A stretch of 64,000 bases of DNA from an uncultured Bacteroidota bacterium (GTDB taxonomy: Bacteria > Bacteroidota > Bacteroidia > Chitinophagales > Saprospiraceae). Shown one piece after another: positions 15,494-23,578 of the stretch (its first letter is position 1; each line of letters begins with the position of its first letter). The notes below the pieces were generated by a model. That model had not been told where the DNA came from and did no database searches. It was given only the letters and a program-made list of their open reading frames with translations. Where the stretch lies: assembly GCA_937872515.1 (NCBI GenBank), contig CALMSX010000028.1, positions 1 to 64,000 of the forward strand, given 5' to 3'. Position numbers and translations under genes: made by a program.

Positions 15494-16375
15494 ATGAAGA
15501 TACTGGTAGTTGGATCCGGTGGTCAGCTGGGGAGGGAGTTAAAAAAACTGCATACCGCGGAAGACATTCATTCATGGATGTTTGCCGGCAGAGATCAAGT
15601 AGACCTTCAAAAGGCAGAAGATCTACAAAGGTTAGATGAATGGCAACCCGATGTAGTGGTCAATTGTGCGGCCTATACCCAGGTTGATAAAGCAGAAGCA
15701 GAAGTTTATACGTGTTGGGAAATCAATGCGCTTGGTGTTGGCAGATTGGCAAAAAAGTGCAATGAAATGGGGAGTTGGTTGATCCATGTTTCCAGTGACT
15801 ATGTTTATCACCACAATCCTGGTCGCCCTATAAGAGAAGAGGATCCTCTTTTTCCGAGGGGAATTTATGCTGCGAGCAAGGCAGGTGGCGAAACCCTGAT
15901 CAGGGAGTTTAATCCCAAATACATTGTAATCCGCACATCGTGGTTATATGGAAATGAAGGGCCCAACTTTGTGAAAACCATGATCCGGCTGGGAGAAAGT
16001 AAAAAGGAGTTGCAGGTTGTAGCAGATCAATGGGGCAGTCCTACCTATACTTATGATCTGGCAAAGGCCATTAGAAAAATCATCCGAACCCTGGCGGATT
16101 CTCCCAATGGTGAGTTTGCCGGAACGTACCACTATGCCAATGAAGGCATTATCAATTGGCACGGCTTTGCCACAGAAATCATGCAGGAAATGGGCTTTGA
16201 AACCAAGGTTCTTCCGATAACAAGTGCAGAATACCGTGCAGCAGCTCCCCGACCGGGATGGAGTGCACTGTCGTTGAGCAAGATCAAAAGGGTGTTTGAT
16301 ATTTTCCCACCCCATTGGAGAATTTCATTAAAATCCTATCTGCAAGACCTCAAAAAAAACACAGTAAACACCTGA
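15494..16375 (+). CDS. rfbD: dTDP-4-dehydrorhamnose reductase
   Basis: 293 aa NADPH-dependent short-chain dehydrogenase-type enzyme making dTDP-L-rhamnose. The Rossmann motif is VGSGGQLGREL at the N-terminus, VVNCAAYTQVDKAE is conserved in the family, and the catalytic YxxxK is seen in GIYAASKAGGE; the Ser/Thr site is in VSSDYVYH (STDYVF is more usual). WGSPTYTYDLAKAI and RPGWSALSLSKI are typical of the C-terminal half. Starts on the base after the rfbC stop. Confidence 0.95.
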   Translation: MKILVVGSGGQLGRELKKLHTAEDIHSWMFAGRDQVDLQKAEDLQRLDEWQPDVVVNCAAYTQVDKAEAEVYTCWEINALGVGRLAKKCNEMGSWLIHVSSDYVYHHNPGRPIREEDPLFPRGIYAASKAGGETLIREFNPKYIVIRTSWLYGNEGPNFVKTMIRLGESKKELQVVADQWGSPTYTYDLAKAIRKIIRTLADSPNGEFAGTYHYANEGIINWHGFATEIMQEMGFETKVLPITSAEYRAAAPRPGWSALSLSKIKRVFDIFPPHWRISLKSYLQDLKKNTVNT

Positions 16376-16496
16376 CCCACAACTTTTTAGCCACAGTGTA
16401 AATATGCATATTTAAATTCATTTAAATCTATATTTAAACCAATCGAAATAATATAATTTAACTAGCTTAAATTTATTAACAATATTTTACTAAATC

Positions 16497-16529
16497 TTGG
16501 ATCAGGGAGCAATTAGTTCTCTAATTTTG
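16497..16529 (+). promoter_or_regulatory. Promoter of odhB
   Basis: TTG (16497-16499), 22 bases, TAATTTTG (16522-16529). The ATG is 19 bases further on. The 120 bases upstream are very AT-rich and include the palindrome ATATGCATAT. Confidence 0.65.
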
Positions 16530-16548
16530 TATTAAAATCAGAAGTAAC

Positions 16549-17775
16549 ATGAGTGTAGTTGAAATGAAAGTACCCACCATAGGTGAGTCAATAACGGAGG
16601 TAACTTTATCGCAGTGGCTAAAAAAAGATGGAGACTACGTAAACATCGACGAGCCCATTTGCGAATTTGAATCCGACAAGGCAACCCTTGAATTTCCGGC
16701 TGAAGCGAGTGGCAAGTTAATTCATGTTGCCAAAGAAGGGGATGATCTTACGATTGGCGCATTGGTAGCCAGAATTGACACCAGTGTGAAAGCCGGGACA
16801 CCTGTTTCGGAGCCAGTCAAAGAAGTGACAGCCACCACCCCACCACCTGCCGAAACAAAGGTGGCAGCGGGAGGACATCCGTCGCCAGCTGCGGGTAAAA
16901 TACTCAGAGAAGGAAGTGTAGACCCGGCAACGGTAGCGGGTAGTGGAAGAGAAGGCAGGATTACCAAAGAAGATGCCATAAAAGCCGTGGAACAAAAAAC
17001 CACAGCGCCAGCGGTTACACCCGTTTCCACACAAACTGTCAGTCCTATTGCCTCATCAGTAACGATTCCGGGCTCAAGGGTAGAGAGAAAAGAAAAAATG
17101 AGCCGGATGAGGCGCACCATAGCGAGTAGGCTGGTAAGTGCGAAAAACCAAACGGCCATGTTAACTACTTTTAATGAGGTAGACATGAGTGGCATCTTAA
17201 ATCTGAGAGAAAAATACCAGGAGGCTTTTGTGGCCAAATACGGTATTAAGCTTGGCTTTATGTCGATATTTTCTAAAGCCTGTGCCCAAGTATTGATGCA
17301 AATGCCGGATGTGAATGCCAGGATAGAAGAAAATGACATTGTTTACCATGACTATGTTGATATTTCTGTGGCAATCTCCACACCAACAGGACTGGTAGTG
17401 CCCCCAGTGCACAATGTAGAATCATTGGGCTTACACAAAATCGAATACAAGATCAAAGACCTTGCGGTAAAAGCACGGGATGGAAAGTTGAGCATTGACG
17501 AGATGAAAGGAGGCACATTTACCATCACCAATGGGGGTGTATTTGGGTCACTTCTTAGCACCCCAATCATCAATGAACCACAGTCTGCAATTCTGGGTAT
17601 GCATGCTACCAAAGAAAGAGCTGTGGTAATAGACGGAAAAATAGAGATCAGGCCCATGATGTACCTGGCCCTCAGCTATGATCACCGGATCATAGATGGT
17701 AGCACCTCGGTAACATTTCTGGTAAAAGTAAAAGAGTTGCTGGAAGACCCAATGAAGTTGATGATGGGTTTATAA
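16549..17775 (+). CDS. odhB: 2-oxoglutarate dehydrogenase E2 (dihydrolipoyl succinyltransferase)
   Basis: 408 aa. The lipoyl domain (residues 2-77) has the lipoylation site FESDKATLEF at Lys44; a Pro/Ala/Thr linker follows; the E3-binding domain is about 112-150 (SPAAGKILRE, GRITKEDAIKAV); the catalytic domain ends with SYDHRIIDG, His379 being the active-site base. NEVDMSGILNLR and the succinyl-type core favour the 2-oxoglutarate over the pyruvate enzyme. It transfers succinyl to CoA in the TCA cycle. The E1 gene (sucA) is not adjacent; this copy stands alone with its own promoter and terminator. Confidence 0.93.
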   Translation: MSVVEMKVPTIGESITEVTLSQWLKKDGDYVNIDEPICEFESDKATLEFPAEASGKLIHVAKEGDDLTIGALVARIDTSVKAGTPVSEPVKEVTATTPPPAETKVAAGGHPSPAAGKILREGSVDPATVAGSGREGRITKEDAIKAVEQKTTAPAVTPVSTQTVSPIASSVTIPGSRVERKEKMSRMRRTIASRLVSAKNQTAMLTTFNEVDMSGILNLREKYQEAFVAKYGIKLGFMSIFSKACAQVLMQMPDVNARIEENDIVYHDYVDISVAISTPTGLVVPPVHNVESLGLHKIEYKIKDLAVKARDGKLSIDEMKGGTFTITNGGVFGSLLSTPIINEPQSAILGMHATKERAVVIDGKIEIRPMMYLALSYDHRIIDGSTSVTFLVKVKELLEDPMKLMMGL

Positions 17776-17792
17776 TCCAGGATATTAAAATC

Positions 17793-17829
17793 AAAAGGCC
17801 GGATCTGAATCAGATGCCGGCCTTTTTTT
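17793..17829 (+). terminator. Strong bidirectional terminator
   Basis: AAAAGGCCGG-ATCTG-AAT-CAGAT-(G)-CCGGCCTTTTTTT: an 11-bp stem with a single bulge, A and T tracts on both sides. It serves odhB and the convergent aldolase gene. Confidence 0.95.
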
Positions 17830-17850
17830 ATGCTGTAATATTAGAGTCAA

Positions 17851-18507
17851 TTAACCATTGGCCTTTTTGTGGTCGGCCAAAAATTGCGCAAGGCCTATGT
17901 CGGTTAGTGGATGTTTCAACAGCCCCATGATAGGTGCCAAAGGCGCTGTGATCACATCTGCTCCTGACTTAGCTGCCTGGACAATGTGTAAGCTGCTTCG
18001 GATAGAAGCTGCCAAAATCAAGGTATCATAGTCCTGGATGCTGTAAATTTCAGCGATTTCCCGGATCAGTTCCATTCCATCCCAGTTGCTGTCATCAATC
18101 CTGCCAATGAAGGGAGAAAGATAAGTGGCTCCAGCTTTGGCAGCAAGAATAGCCTGACCTGCAGAAAAAACCAAGGTGCAATTGGTTTCAATGCCATTTT
18201 CAGTAAACCATGAAATGGCTTTGATGCCTTCTTTGATCATGGGTACCTTCACCACGATATTTTCGTGTAAATCGGCCAACCTTTTGCCTTCTTCGACCAT
18301 GCCATTAAAGTCGGTGCTTATAACTTCTGCACTCACTGGTCCGTCAACAATCTGGCAGATGGCTTTGTAATGATTTAAAATGTTTTGTTCGCCGGTAATT
18401 CCCTCTTTGGCCATCAATGATGGGTTGGTGGTAACTCCGTCAAGAACACCTAAATCTTTAGCTTCCTGAATCTGAGCTAGATTGGCGGTATCAATAAAAA
18501 ATAACAT
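17851..18507 (-). CDS. fsa: Transaldolase-family protein, fructose-6-phosphate aldolase type
   Basis: 218 aa, the short TalC/FSA class. DTANLAQIQEA and DGVTTNPSL open the barrel; the Schiff-base lysine is in NIVVKVPMI; then NCTLVFSAGQAILAAKAGATYLSP-type segments and LAASIRS. FSA enzymes cleave fructose 6-phosphate; close relatives act as transaldolases in the pentose phosphate pathway, and motifs alone do not separate them here. The gene starts 19 bases after the T-run of the SRP RNA gene and may depend on readthrough from its promoter. Confidence 0.9.
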   Translation of the reverse strand: MLFFIDTANLAQIQEAKDLGVLDGVTTNPSLMAKEGITGEQNILNHYKAICQIVDGPVSAEVISTDFNGMVEEGKRLADLHENIVVKVPMIKEGIKAISWFTENGIETNCTLVFSAGQAILAAKAGATYLSPFIGRIDDSNWDGMELIREIAEIYSIQDYDTLILAASIRSSLHIVQAAKSGADVITAPLAPIMGLLKHPLTDIGLAQFLADHKKANG

Positions 18508-18525
18508 GGTGGAAATTTGAAGGTG

Positions 18526-18617
18526 AAAAAGAGAGCCAAAGCTAACCGCTCAACCACCTACCCTTGCTGTATTTCTACCCTGGGGGAGTTCAGCAGGAGC
18601 TGGCCCTTCGACTCTCA
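18526..18617 (-). ncRNA. ffs: Small signal recognition particle RNA (4.5S-type)
   Basis: Read on the minus strand, this stretch holds the SRP RNA core: CTGAACTCCCCCAGG, a GTA-GAAA-TAC hairpin (18569-18578), then AGCAAGGGTAGG. The universal CAGG...AGCA asymmetric loop and the CCC/GGG helix are both there, and the outer ends pair as GAGAGTC (18611-18615 region) with GGCTCTC (18531-18537), followed by TTTTT. GCTGAAC/GTTGAGC forms the middle helix. Length of ~92 nt suits the small SRP RNA that joins Ffh for co-translational membrane targeting. The tip loop is GAAA rather than the usual GGAA. It has a perfect promoter directly upstream. Confidence 0.88.
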
Positions 18618-18622
18618 GGCCG

Positions 18623-18652
18623 CAAAGGTAATAATAATTTGGAAATCTCAAA
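18623..18652 (-). promoter_or_regulatory. Promoter of the SRP RNA gene
   Basis: On the minus strand TTTG (18649-18652), 18 bases, TACCTTTG (18623-18630). The transcript would start about 5-7 bases on, at the first paired base of the RNA. It may also supply the downstream aldolase gene. Confidence 0.8.
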
Positions 18653-18714
18653 GGGAGATGTGGAAAAAAGCAGGGAAGGCACTCCACATGACTTTAATCG
18701 TAATCGTTTTGGTT

Positions 18715-19629
18715 TTAACCCTTTCGTACCATACCACTATAAAGCAGGGCAAGGTATTTTTTCATCCCTTCGGTGTTTAGGTGGTGGTGATCGTAATAAA
18801 AGGCATTGCCAATGACAGCTTCTGAATGATCCAGGATCCGTCTGCCCGGGTATTGGCGCTTTAAATGGGCCAAAACAGCACCGTGGCCAGGCCAGAAGCC
18901 AAAGGCTGCCGGAGGAATGACAAAGGTAAGTCTGGCACCATTGGTCTCCGCAGTATTTACCAATTGGGCCAATTCCTGACAGCGGTTCTGAAAGGTTTTG
19001 AGATCAAGTCCCTTGGGATAGGCAAGTTGGAATCCTTCTTTCATTGCCTCAGCATCAATAGCTGTCAGCACGCCGTCAAAATGGGTTTTGTTATCGGGTT
19101 TGAGCATCCACCAATGGTGGCCCAATTTGCTTTTTATATAAAAAAAGAGCTGATGCCATTTTCGCTTATTTCCCATTTCAATCAAACGGTTCATCATTGC
19201 CAGCTCCAGTGGCTCTCTGTACAGCATAATATCTGATTGATCTGTGTCTGCATTGAACATCAAACTTGGAGAAAGCACTAAAATGAGGTCATTGGTTTTG
19301 TTTCCCTTTTCATAAAAAGTGCGAAGGAAGAGGTGTTGGTTTTCGAGTCCACCCAAAGATTCGCCTTGAGACAGGTTTACCATGGTGGCGTTAAAAACGG
19401 ATTCAAAAAGTTCGTGATGACTGCGTCTGGACAGATTGCGACCATGAGAAATGCCCAAAACAAGATAGTCGACTCCATTGCCATTGGGCATTATAAGTAA
19501 ATTTCCTTCGGTGTTGGCGTTGGTAAATTTTTGTCTTTTTACCCACAGATGAGAAAAAAAGATGGCGGATCCAATCAAAAAAAGCCATAGGGTGACAAAA
19601 AAAACAACTTTGATCAAAAATCTTTTCAT
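18715..19629 (-). CDS. SGNH-like membrane-anchored protein, MBOAT partner
   Basis: 304 aa. One N-terminal membrane helix (about 5-28: IKVVFFVTLWLFLIGSAIFF) anchors a periplasmic domain. YLVLGISHGRNL near residue 56 and a late YYDHHHLNTEGMKKY match the Ser block and the Asp-x-x-His block of SGNH-type esterases/acetyltransferases (AlgJ/AlgX/DltD-like). The preceding gene, two bases away, encodes an MBOAT acyltransferase, the usual partner that passes acyl groups across the membrane. Together they most likely acylate a cell-surface glycan; which one is unknown. Confidence 0.72.
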   Translation of the reverse strand: MKRFLIKVVFFVTLWLFLIGSAIFFSHLWVKRQKFTNANTEGNLLIMPNGNGVDYLVLGISHGRNLSRRSHHELFESVFNATMVNLSQGESLGGLENQHLFLRTFYEKGNKTNDLILVLSPSLMFNADTDQSDIMLYREPLELAMMNRLIEMGNKRKWHQLFFYIKSKLGHHWWMLKPDNKTHFDGVLTAIDAEAMKEGFQLAYPKGLDLKTFQNRCQELAQLVNTAETNGARLTFVIPPAAFGFWPGHGAVLAHLKRQYPGRRILDHSEAVIGNAFYYDHHHLNTEGMKKYLALLYSGMVRKG

Positions 19630-19631
19630 GG

Positions 19632-21029
19632 CTAAAAGTCAAAGTAAATAAAAGCTTGTTCATCAAAATTGGCATAGACCAGCCAAAGGGTAAGTAACAT
19701 TAAATACAGAGACCATCTTACTGGCTGTGCTATACCCGGCTTAAGATCAAGTCCAAAATTACGATGGCGATGCACCCATTCAAAAATCACAAGGATGGCC
19801 AGAGACATCAATAATTTTGCATCCACATAATGGATAGCAAAACCCCTTTGAGGTGAGAACATGCCTTCCATAAAAGTGCCAGCCTGCCCTATATCAGCAG
19901 CTCTGAAAAATACCCAGCCAATCAATACACAAATGAAGGTAAAGAACCAGGCAAACAAGCCAGGTATTCTGATTTGCCATTTAGCCACCCAGACCACATA
20001 GATCCCGTATAAAACCGCATGGTAAAATCCCCACCCAAGGAAAGTAAAGTTAGCACCGTGCCAGAGACCACTAATTAAAAAAACGATAAAGATATTGAAG
20101 AGTAGTCTGCCCTTGCCTACCCTGCTGCCACCCAGAGGTAGAAAAATATAATCTTTGAACCACGTTGTAAGAGAAATGTGCCAGCGCTTCCAAAAAGATT
20201 GAATATTGGTAGCAAAGTAAGGATAGTTGAAATTCTGCATGAGTTGAAAGCCCAGGAGCAGGGCCAGACCCATGGCCATTTCGCTGTATGCCGAAAAATC
20301 ACAATAGATTTGAACACCAAATAAAAAAACACCCCACCACAAATCAACAAGCGAGGCAGTTTCATAATTACTGAATACAGAATCTACCACTGGAGCACAG
20401 GCATCTGCCACCATCATTTTTTTGATCAGTCCCCATAATATCAGCTGGAGTCCTCTGCCTGCATTTTCAAAATTAAAAACTCTTTGCTTTTGAATTTGGG
20501 GTAGCAGGTTGCCGGCTCGTTCAATGGGGCCAGCCACCAGCTGCGGGAAAAAAGAAACAAAAGAAAAGAATTCTATCCATGACCTGCTGGCTGTCAGCTT
20601 TTGACGGTAAACATCAATAGCGTAAGACAGCGATTGAAATGTAAAAAAACTGATACCGACCGGAAGGGCTATTTGCAGATAAATAACATCTACATTAAAA
20701 CCTATTTTATTCAATGCCAGCAAAAGAGAAGAGACAAAAAATCCTGCATACTTAAAATAAGCCAACATGCTCAAATGCACCCCTAAAACGACAAGAAGGA
20801 TTGGCTTTTTATAGGATGGTTTGTCTTCTATCCATTTAGCTCCCAAATAAGAGGTAAGTGATGCTATGGAAATCAAAGAAAGGTAGCGCCAGTCCCACCA
20901 TCCATAAAACACATAAGATGCCAATAATAAAACAGCGTTTTGCCAATAAAGCGCTTTTCGGGGCATCGACCAATAAATGGCAAAAAACACCGCAAAAAAA
21001 CAAAGGAAAACAAAGGAATTAAACAGCAT
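19632..21029 (-). CDS. MBOAT O-acyltransferase (AlgI/DltB-like)
   Basis: 465 aa polytopic membrane protein with about ten hydrophobic helices. Family signatures: YWSMPRKALYWQNAVLLLAS at the start, FFPQLVAGPIERAGNLLPQ, SFWKRWHISLTTWFKDYIFLPLGG, and LWHGANFTFLGWGFYHA with the catalytic histidine. These enzymes move acetyl or other acyl groups onto exported polysaccharides. Starts the two-gene operon with the SGNH-like gene. A near-match box TAACTTCG lies just before the ATG. Confidence 0.94.
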   Translation of the reverse strand: MLFNSFVFLCFFAVFFAIYWSMPRKALYWQNAVLLLASYVFYGWWDWRYLSLISIASLTSYLGAKWIEDKPSYKKPILLVVLGVHLSMLAYFKYAGFFVSSLLLALNKIGFNVDVIYLQIALPVGISFFTFQSLSYAIDVYRQKLTASRSWIEFFSFVSFFPQLVAGPIERAGNLLPQIQKQRVFNFENAGRGLQLILWGLIKKMMVADACAPVVDSVFSNYETASLVDLWWGVFLFGVQIYCDFSAYSEMAMGLALLLGFQLMQNFNYPYFATNIQSFWKRWHISLTTWFKDYIFLPLGGSRVGKGRLLFNIFIVFLISGLWHGANFTFLGWGFYHAVLYGIYVVWVAKWQIRIPGLFAWFFTFICVLIGWVFFRAADIGQAGTFMEGMFSPQRGFAIHYVDAKLLMSLAILVIFEWVHRHRNFGLDLKPGIAQPVRWSLYLMLLTLWLVYANFDEQAFIYFDF

Positions 21030-21163
21030 GGTACGAAGTTAAAACAAAAAGACCAAACCCCTTATGGTAGCAGAAAATTTACCCGGTCCTGTTATCATTC
21101 AACAAAAAAGGGGACTAGCCATTGTTAAAAAAAATTAAACACAGGAAGCAGAGCGAATGAAAT

Positions 21164-21216
21164 ACGAAGACTTTCGTTAATATTGCAATAACAAGTCTTG
21201 TACAAGAGAAGACTTG
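21164..21216 (+). repeat. Cluster of three palindromes upstream of the Bat operon
   Basis: ACGAA-GACT-TTCGT (21164-21177), TATTGCAATA (21181-21190), and CAAGTCTT-N9-AAGACTTG (21192-21216), the last enclosing the 10-bp palindrome CTTGTACAAG (21197-21206). Position, 80-130 bases before the first gene, suits operators; this is inference. Confidence 0.5.
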
Positions 21217-21296
21217 CGCCAGCATTGACACAAAAAACTGATAAAGACCACATTATCAAGTCAAAACAACCATTTCAAATTTAGCAACACGAACAA

Positions 21297-22298
21297 ATGC
21301 CTTTAAATCATACAGAAATAGAAGCCATTCACCAACAGGTTTACCTCGACAGTGCCTTTTTGGATGATTTGAAAACAGAAATCAGCAGGATCATTGTGGG
21401 CCAGGACGCCATGATAGATGGCTTGCTAACCGGACTGCTTACAAGGGGGCATATCTTATTAGAAGGGCTCCCAGGGCTTGCCAAGACCCTGGCCATCAAA
21501 ACATTGGCCAGTACCATGAATGGCAGTTTCAGCAGGATCCAGTTCACGCCCGATTTACTGCCATCTGACGTAATAGGTACCATGATTTACAATGCCCAGC
21601 AGCATGAATTTACCGTTCGAAAAGGTCCTGTATTTGCCAATTTTGTCCTAGCAGACGAAATTAACCGGGCTCCTGCCAAGGTGCAGAGTGCATTGCTGGA
21701 GGCCATGCAGGAAAAGCAGGTTACCATTGGCAAAGAAACCTATATTTTGGAAGAGCCATTTTTAGTACTGGCCACCCAAAATCCAATAGAACAGGAAGGC
21801 ACTTATAGTTTGCCCGAAGCACAGCTCGACAGGTTTATGCTTAAAATTCATATCGGATATCCCGATAGAGAAGAAGAAAGGGTGATCATGCGTCGCAATT
21901 TGCATCCTTCCTCCATGGAAGTGATTAAGCAGGTGGTTTCATTGGAAACCATATTGAAAGCCAGAAAGACGGTTGAGCAGATTTACATGGATGAAAAAAT
22001 TGAAAACTATATTCTTGACATTGTTATGGCGAGCAGGAATCCTGAAAAGATAGGGCTAAGCGACTTAAAAAACCTGATCTCCTATGGAGCTTCGCCACGA
22101 GCATCAATCAATCTGGCTTTAGCTGCCAAGGCACGAGCATTTATGCAAAGAAGGGGCTATGTGATACCAGAAGATGTCAGAACGGTATGTCAAGATGTAA
22201 TGAGACATAGAATTGGACTAAGTTATGAAGCAGAGGCTGAGAGTGTAAGTCAGCAAGACATCGTATCCAGGATTATCAATCAAATACAAGTGCCTTGA
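21297..22298 (+). CDS. MoxR-family AAA+ ATPase of the Bat operon
   Basis: 333 aa. Walker A GLPGLAKT (57-64), Walker B FVLADEINRAPAKVQSALLEAMQEK, sensor LATQNPIEQEGTYSLPEAQLDRFM, and a complete lid (YGASPRASINLALAAKARAF). It is the first gene of a long plus-strand operon and overlaps the next start by four bases (TTGA). In Bat systems it is thought to remodel or load VWA-domain proteins in the inner membrane. Distinct from the lone copy at 4057, with which it shares the same motif set. Confidence 0.95.
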   Translation: MPLNHTEIEAIHQQVYLDSAFLDDLKTEISRIIVGQDAMIDGLLTGLLTRGHILLEGLPGLAKTLAIKTLASTMNGSFSRIQFTPDLLPSDVIGTMIYNAQQHEFTVRKGPVFANFVLADEINRAPAKVQSALLEAMQEKQVTIGKETYILEEPFLVLATQNPIEQEGTYSLPEAQLDRFMLKIHIGYPDREEERVIMRRNLHPSSMEVIKQVVSLETILKARKTVEQIYMDEKIENYILDIVMASRNPEKIGLSDLKNLISYGASPRASINLALAAKARAFMQRRGYVIPEDVRTVCQDVMRHRIGLSYEAEAESVSQQDIVSRIINQIQVP

Positions 22299-23578
22299 AA
22301 AAATATATAATAGTTCTGTTGATGATGTGGCAGGCTGCACCTCACCTTGTGGGCCAGCAGGATCTGTTGATGGAGATGGCAATGGAGCATTTTGGAAAGC
22401 CAGACCCTAAAAGTGTTTGGTGGTTGAAAGACCTAAAAGGGAATTTTGACCAGACCCACGAAATCAGAATGGTGCTGGCTACTGACAACACTTTGTTTAA
22501 AGGGGCCTATGAGATTTTAAGCAGCAAAGAAAAATTTTATCTGGACGGCAACTATGATGGAGAACAAATTGTATTGGTAGAATCAGATAGCCTGGGAAGG
22601 ACAACGGGAATCATCAAGGGTGATATGAATGATGATATTTTATATGCAGAATGGTCGGATCCAAAAAACACGGTTCAATTATCCGTGTATGCCGCAGCAG
22701 GAGGCATCTCCCCTTATCCATGTGGCAATATCGGTTGGGCCCACTATTTGTCGGTTAAGGGGCCTGATTCCCTCAAAAAAATATCGGTAATAAAATATGA
22801 AGACAAGGTCGCCCTTCAATTGTTTTATCCGGCAAGTTCTGTCCTCCATGAAATGGAATGTCTTGACGATGAATGCAGGCTTTTGTCGCATACTCCTCAG
22901 GATTTAGAAGACCAAACTCTTTACCAATTGGACATTGATAAAAACACCCTCATTGGGATTTTGGACACAAAGGAGACACTTTATCAATTAAAATCTATCA
23001 AAAGTATTTATTTCGATTGCAGTACCTATATGGATTTTGATGAAAAATTCAGCCTAGTCTACCCTATTTCTGCCAGTCAAAAATTCAATACATGGATCGT
23101 AAATGAGTGGGTAGAAAAATATGGCGCAGCACGACATCATAAGCGACAACAGGGCAATTTTAGTGTCTCTGAAAGGCTAAGTCACGAAGAATATGGAAGT
23201 TTCCGCCTCGATTTTTTTAATGACAAAATCTTGAGTGGGCTCTTTACGATTCAGTCATCAAAATATGCACAAACAACTGAGATTCCGATAACGTATTGGT
23301 TTGAAAAAGAAAAATCTATTGCCATACAAGATCTTTTTCTACCGGGTATTGACGCCCTTGCTGTTATACATGAACAAGTAGACTCGATCAAAAAAATGCG
23401 TCTGGACAACGATGAATTTGCCACGTTTTCGGCTGCCGACTATCAATACATTACATGTACCACATTGGGCTTATTATGCAGAACCACGTTTAGCACGGTT
23501 TATGGACAAGACACCATCCTGCTGCCTGTGGAAGACATAAGGAAGTACTTGCGAAAAAATGCTTTGCCGATATGGTAA
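22295..23578 (+). CDS. Secreted DUF3298-like protein inside the Bat operon
   Basis: 427 aa. The only sensible start is TTG at 22295, overlapping the MoxR stop; it gives a normal signal peptide (MKKYIIVLLMMWQAAPHLVGQ). Residues ~55-125 have the pattern FKGAYEILSSKEKFYLDGNY...GRTTGIIKGD...YAEWSD, as in the beta-rich N-terminal part of DUF3298/RsiV-like proteins; residues ~335-425 (IAIQDLFLPG, FATFSAADYQYI, TILLPVEDIRKYL) resemble DUF3298 itself. Two Cys pairs are visible. This is not a usual Bat gene. It overlaps the DUF58 start by 7 bases, so co-expression is certain but its role is unknown. Confidence 0.75.
   Translation: MKKYIIVLLMMWQAAPHLVGQQDLLMEMAMEHFGKPDPKSVWWLKDLKGNFDQTHEIRMVLATDNTLFKGAYEILSSKEKFYLDGNYDGEQIVLVESDSLGRTTGIIKGDMNDDILYAEWSDPKNTVQLSVYAAAGGISPYPCGNIGWAHYLSVKGPDSLKKISVIKYEDKVALQLFYPASSVLHEMECLDDECRLLSHTPQDLEDQTLYQLDIDKNTLIGILDTKETLYQLKSIKSIYFDCSTYMDFDEKFSLVYPISASQKFNTWIVNEWVEKYGAARHHKRQQGNFSVSERLSHEEYGSFRLDFFNDKILSGLFTIQSSKYAQTTEIPITYWFEKEKSIAIQDLFLPGIDALAVIHEQVDSIKKMRLDNDEFATFSAADYQYITCTTLGLLCRTTFSTVYGQDTILLPVEDIRKYLRKNALPIW

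Noticed and set aside
18623..18652. First read as the promoter of the fsa aldolase with a 110-base leader
   Set aside because: The leader turned out to be the SRP RNA; the promoter belongs primarily to ffs, and only readthrough would reach fsa.
18517..18815. Plus-strand frames of 80-90 codons opposite the SRP RNA gene
   Set aside because: They lie antisense to the RNA and its promoter, with no promoter or family similarity of their own.
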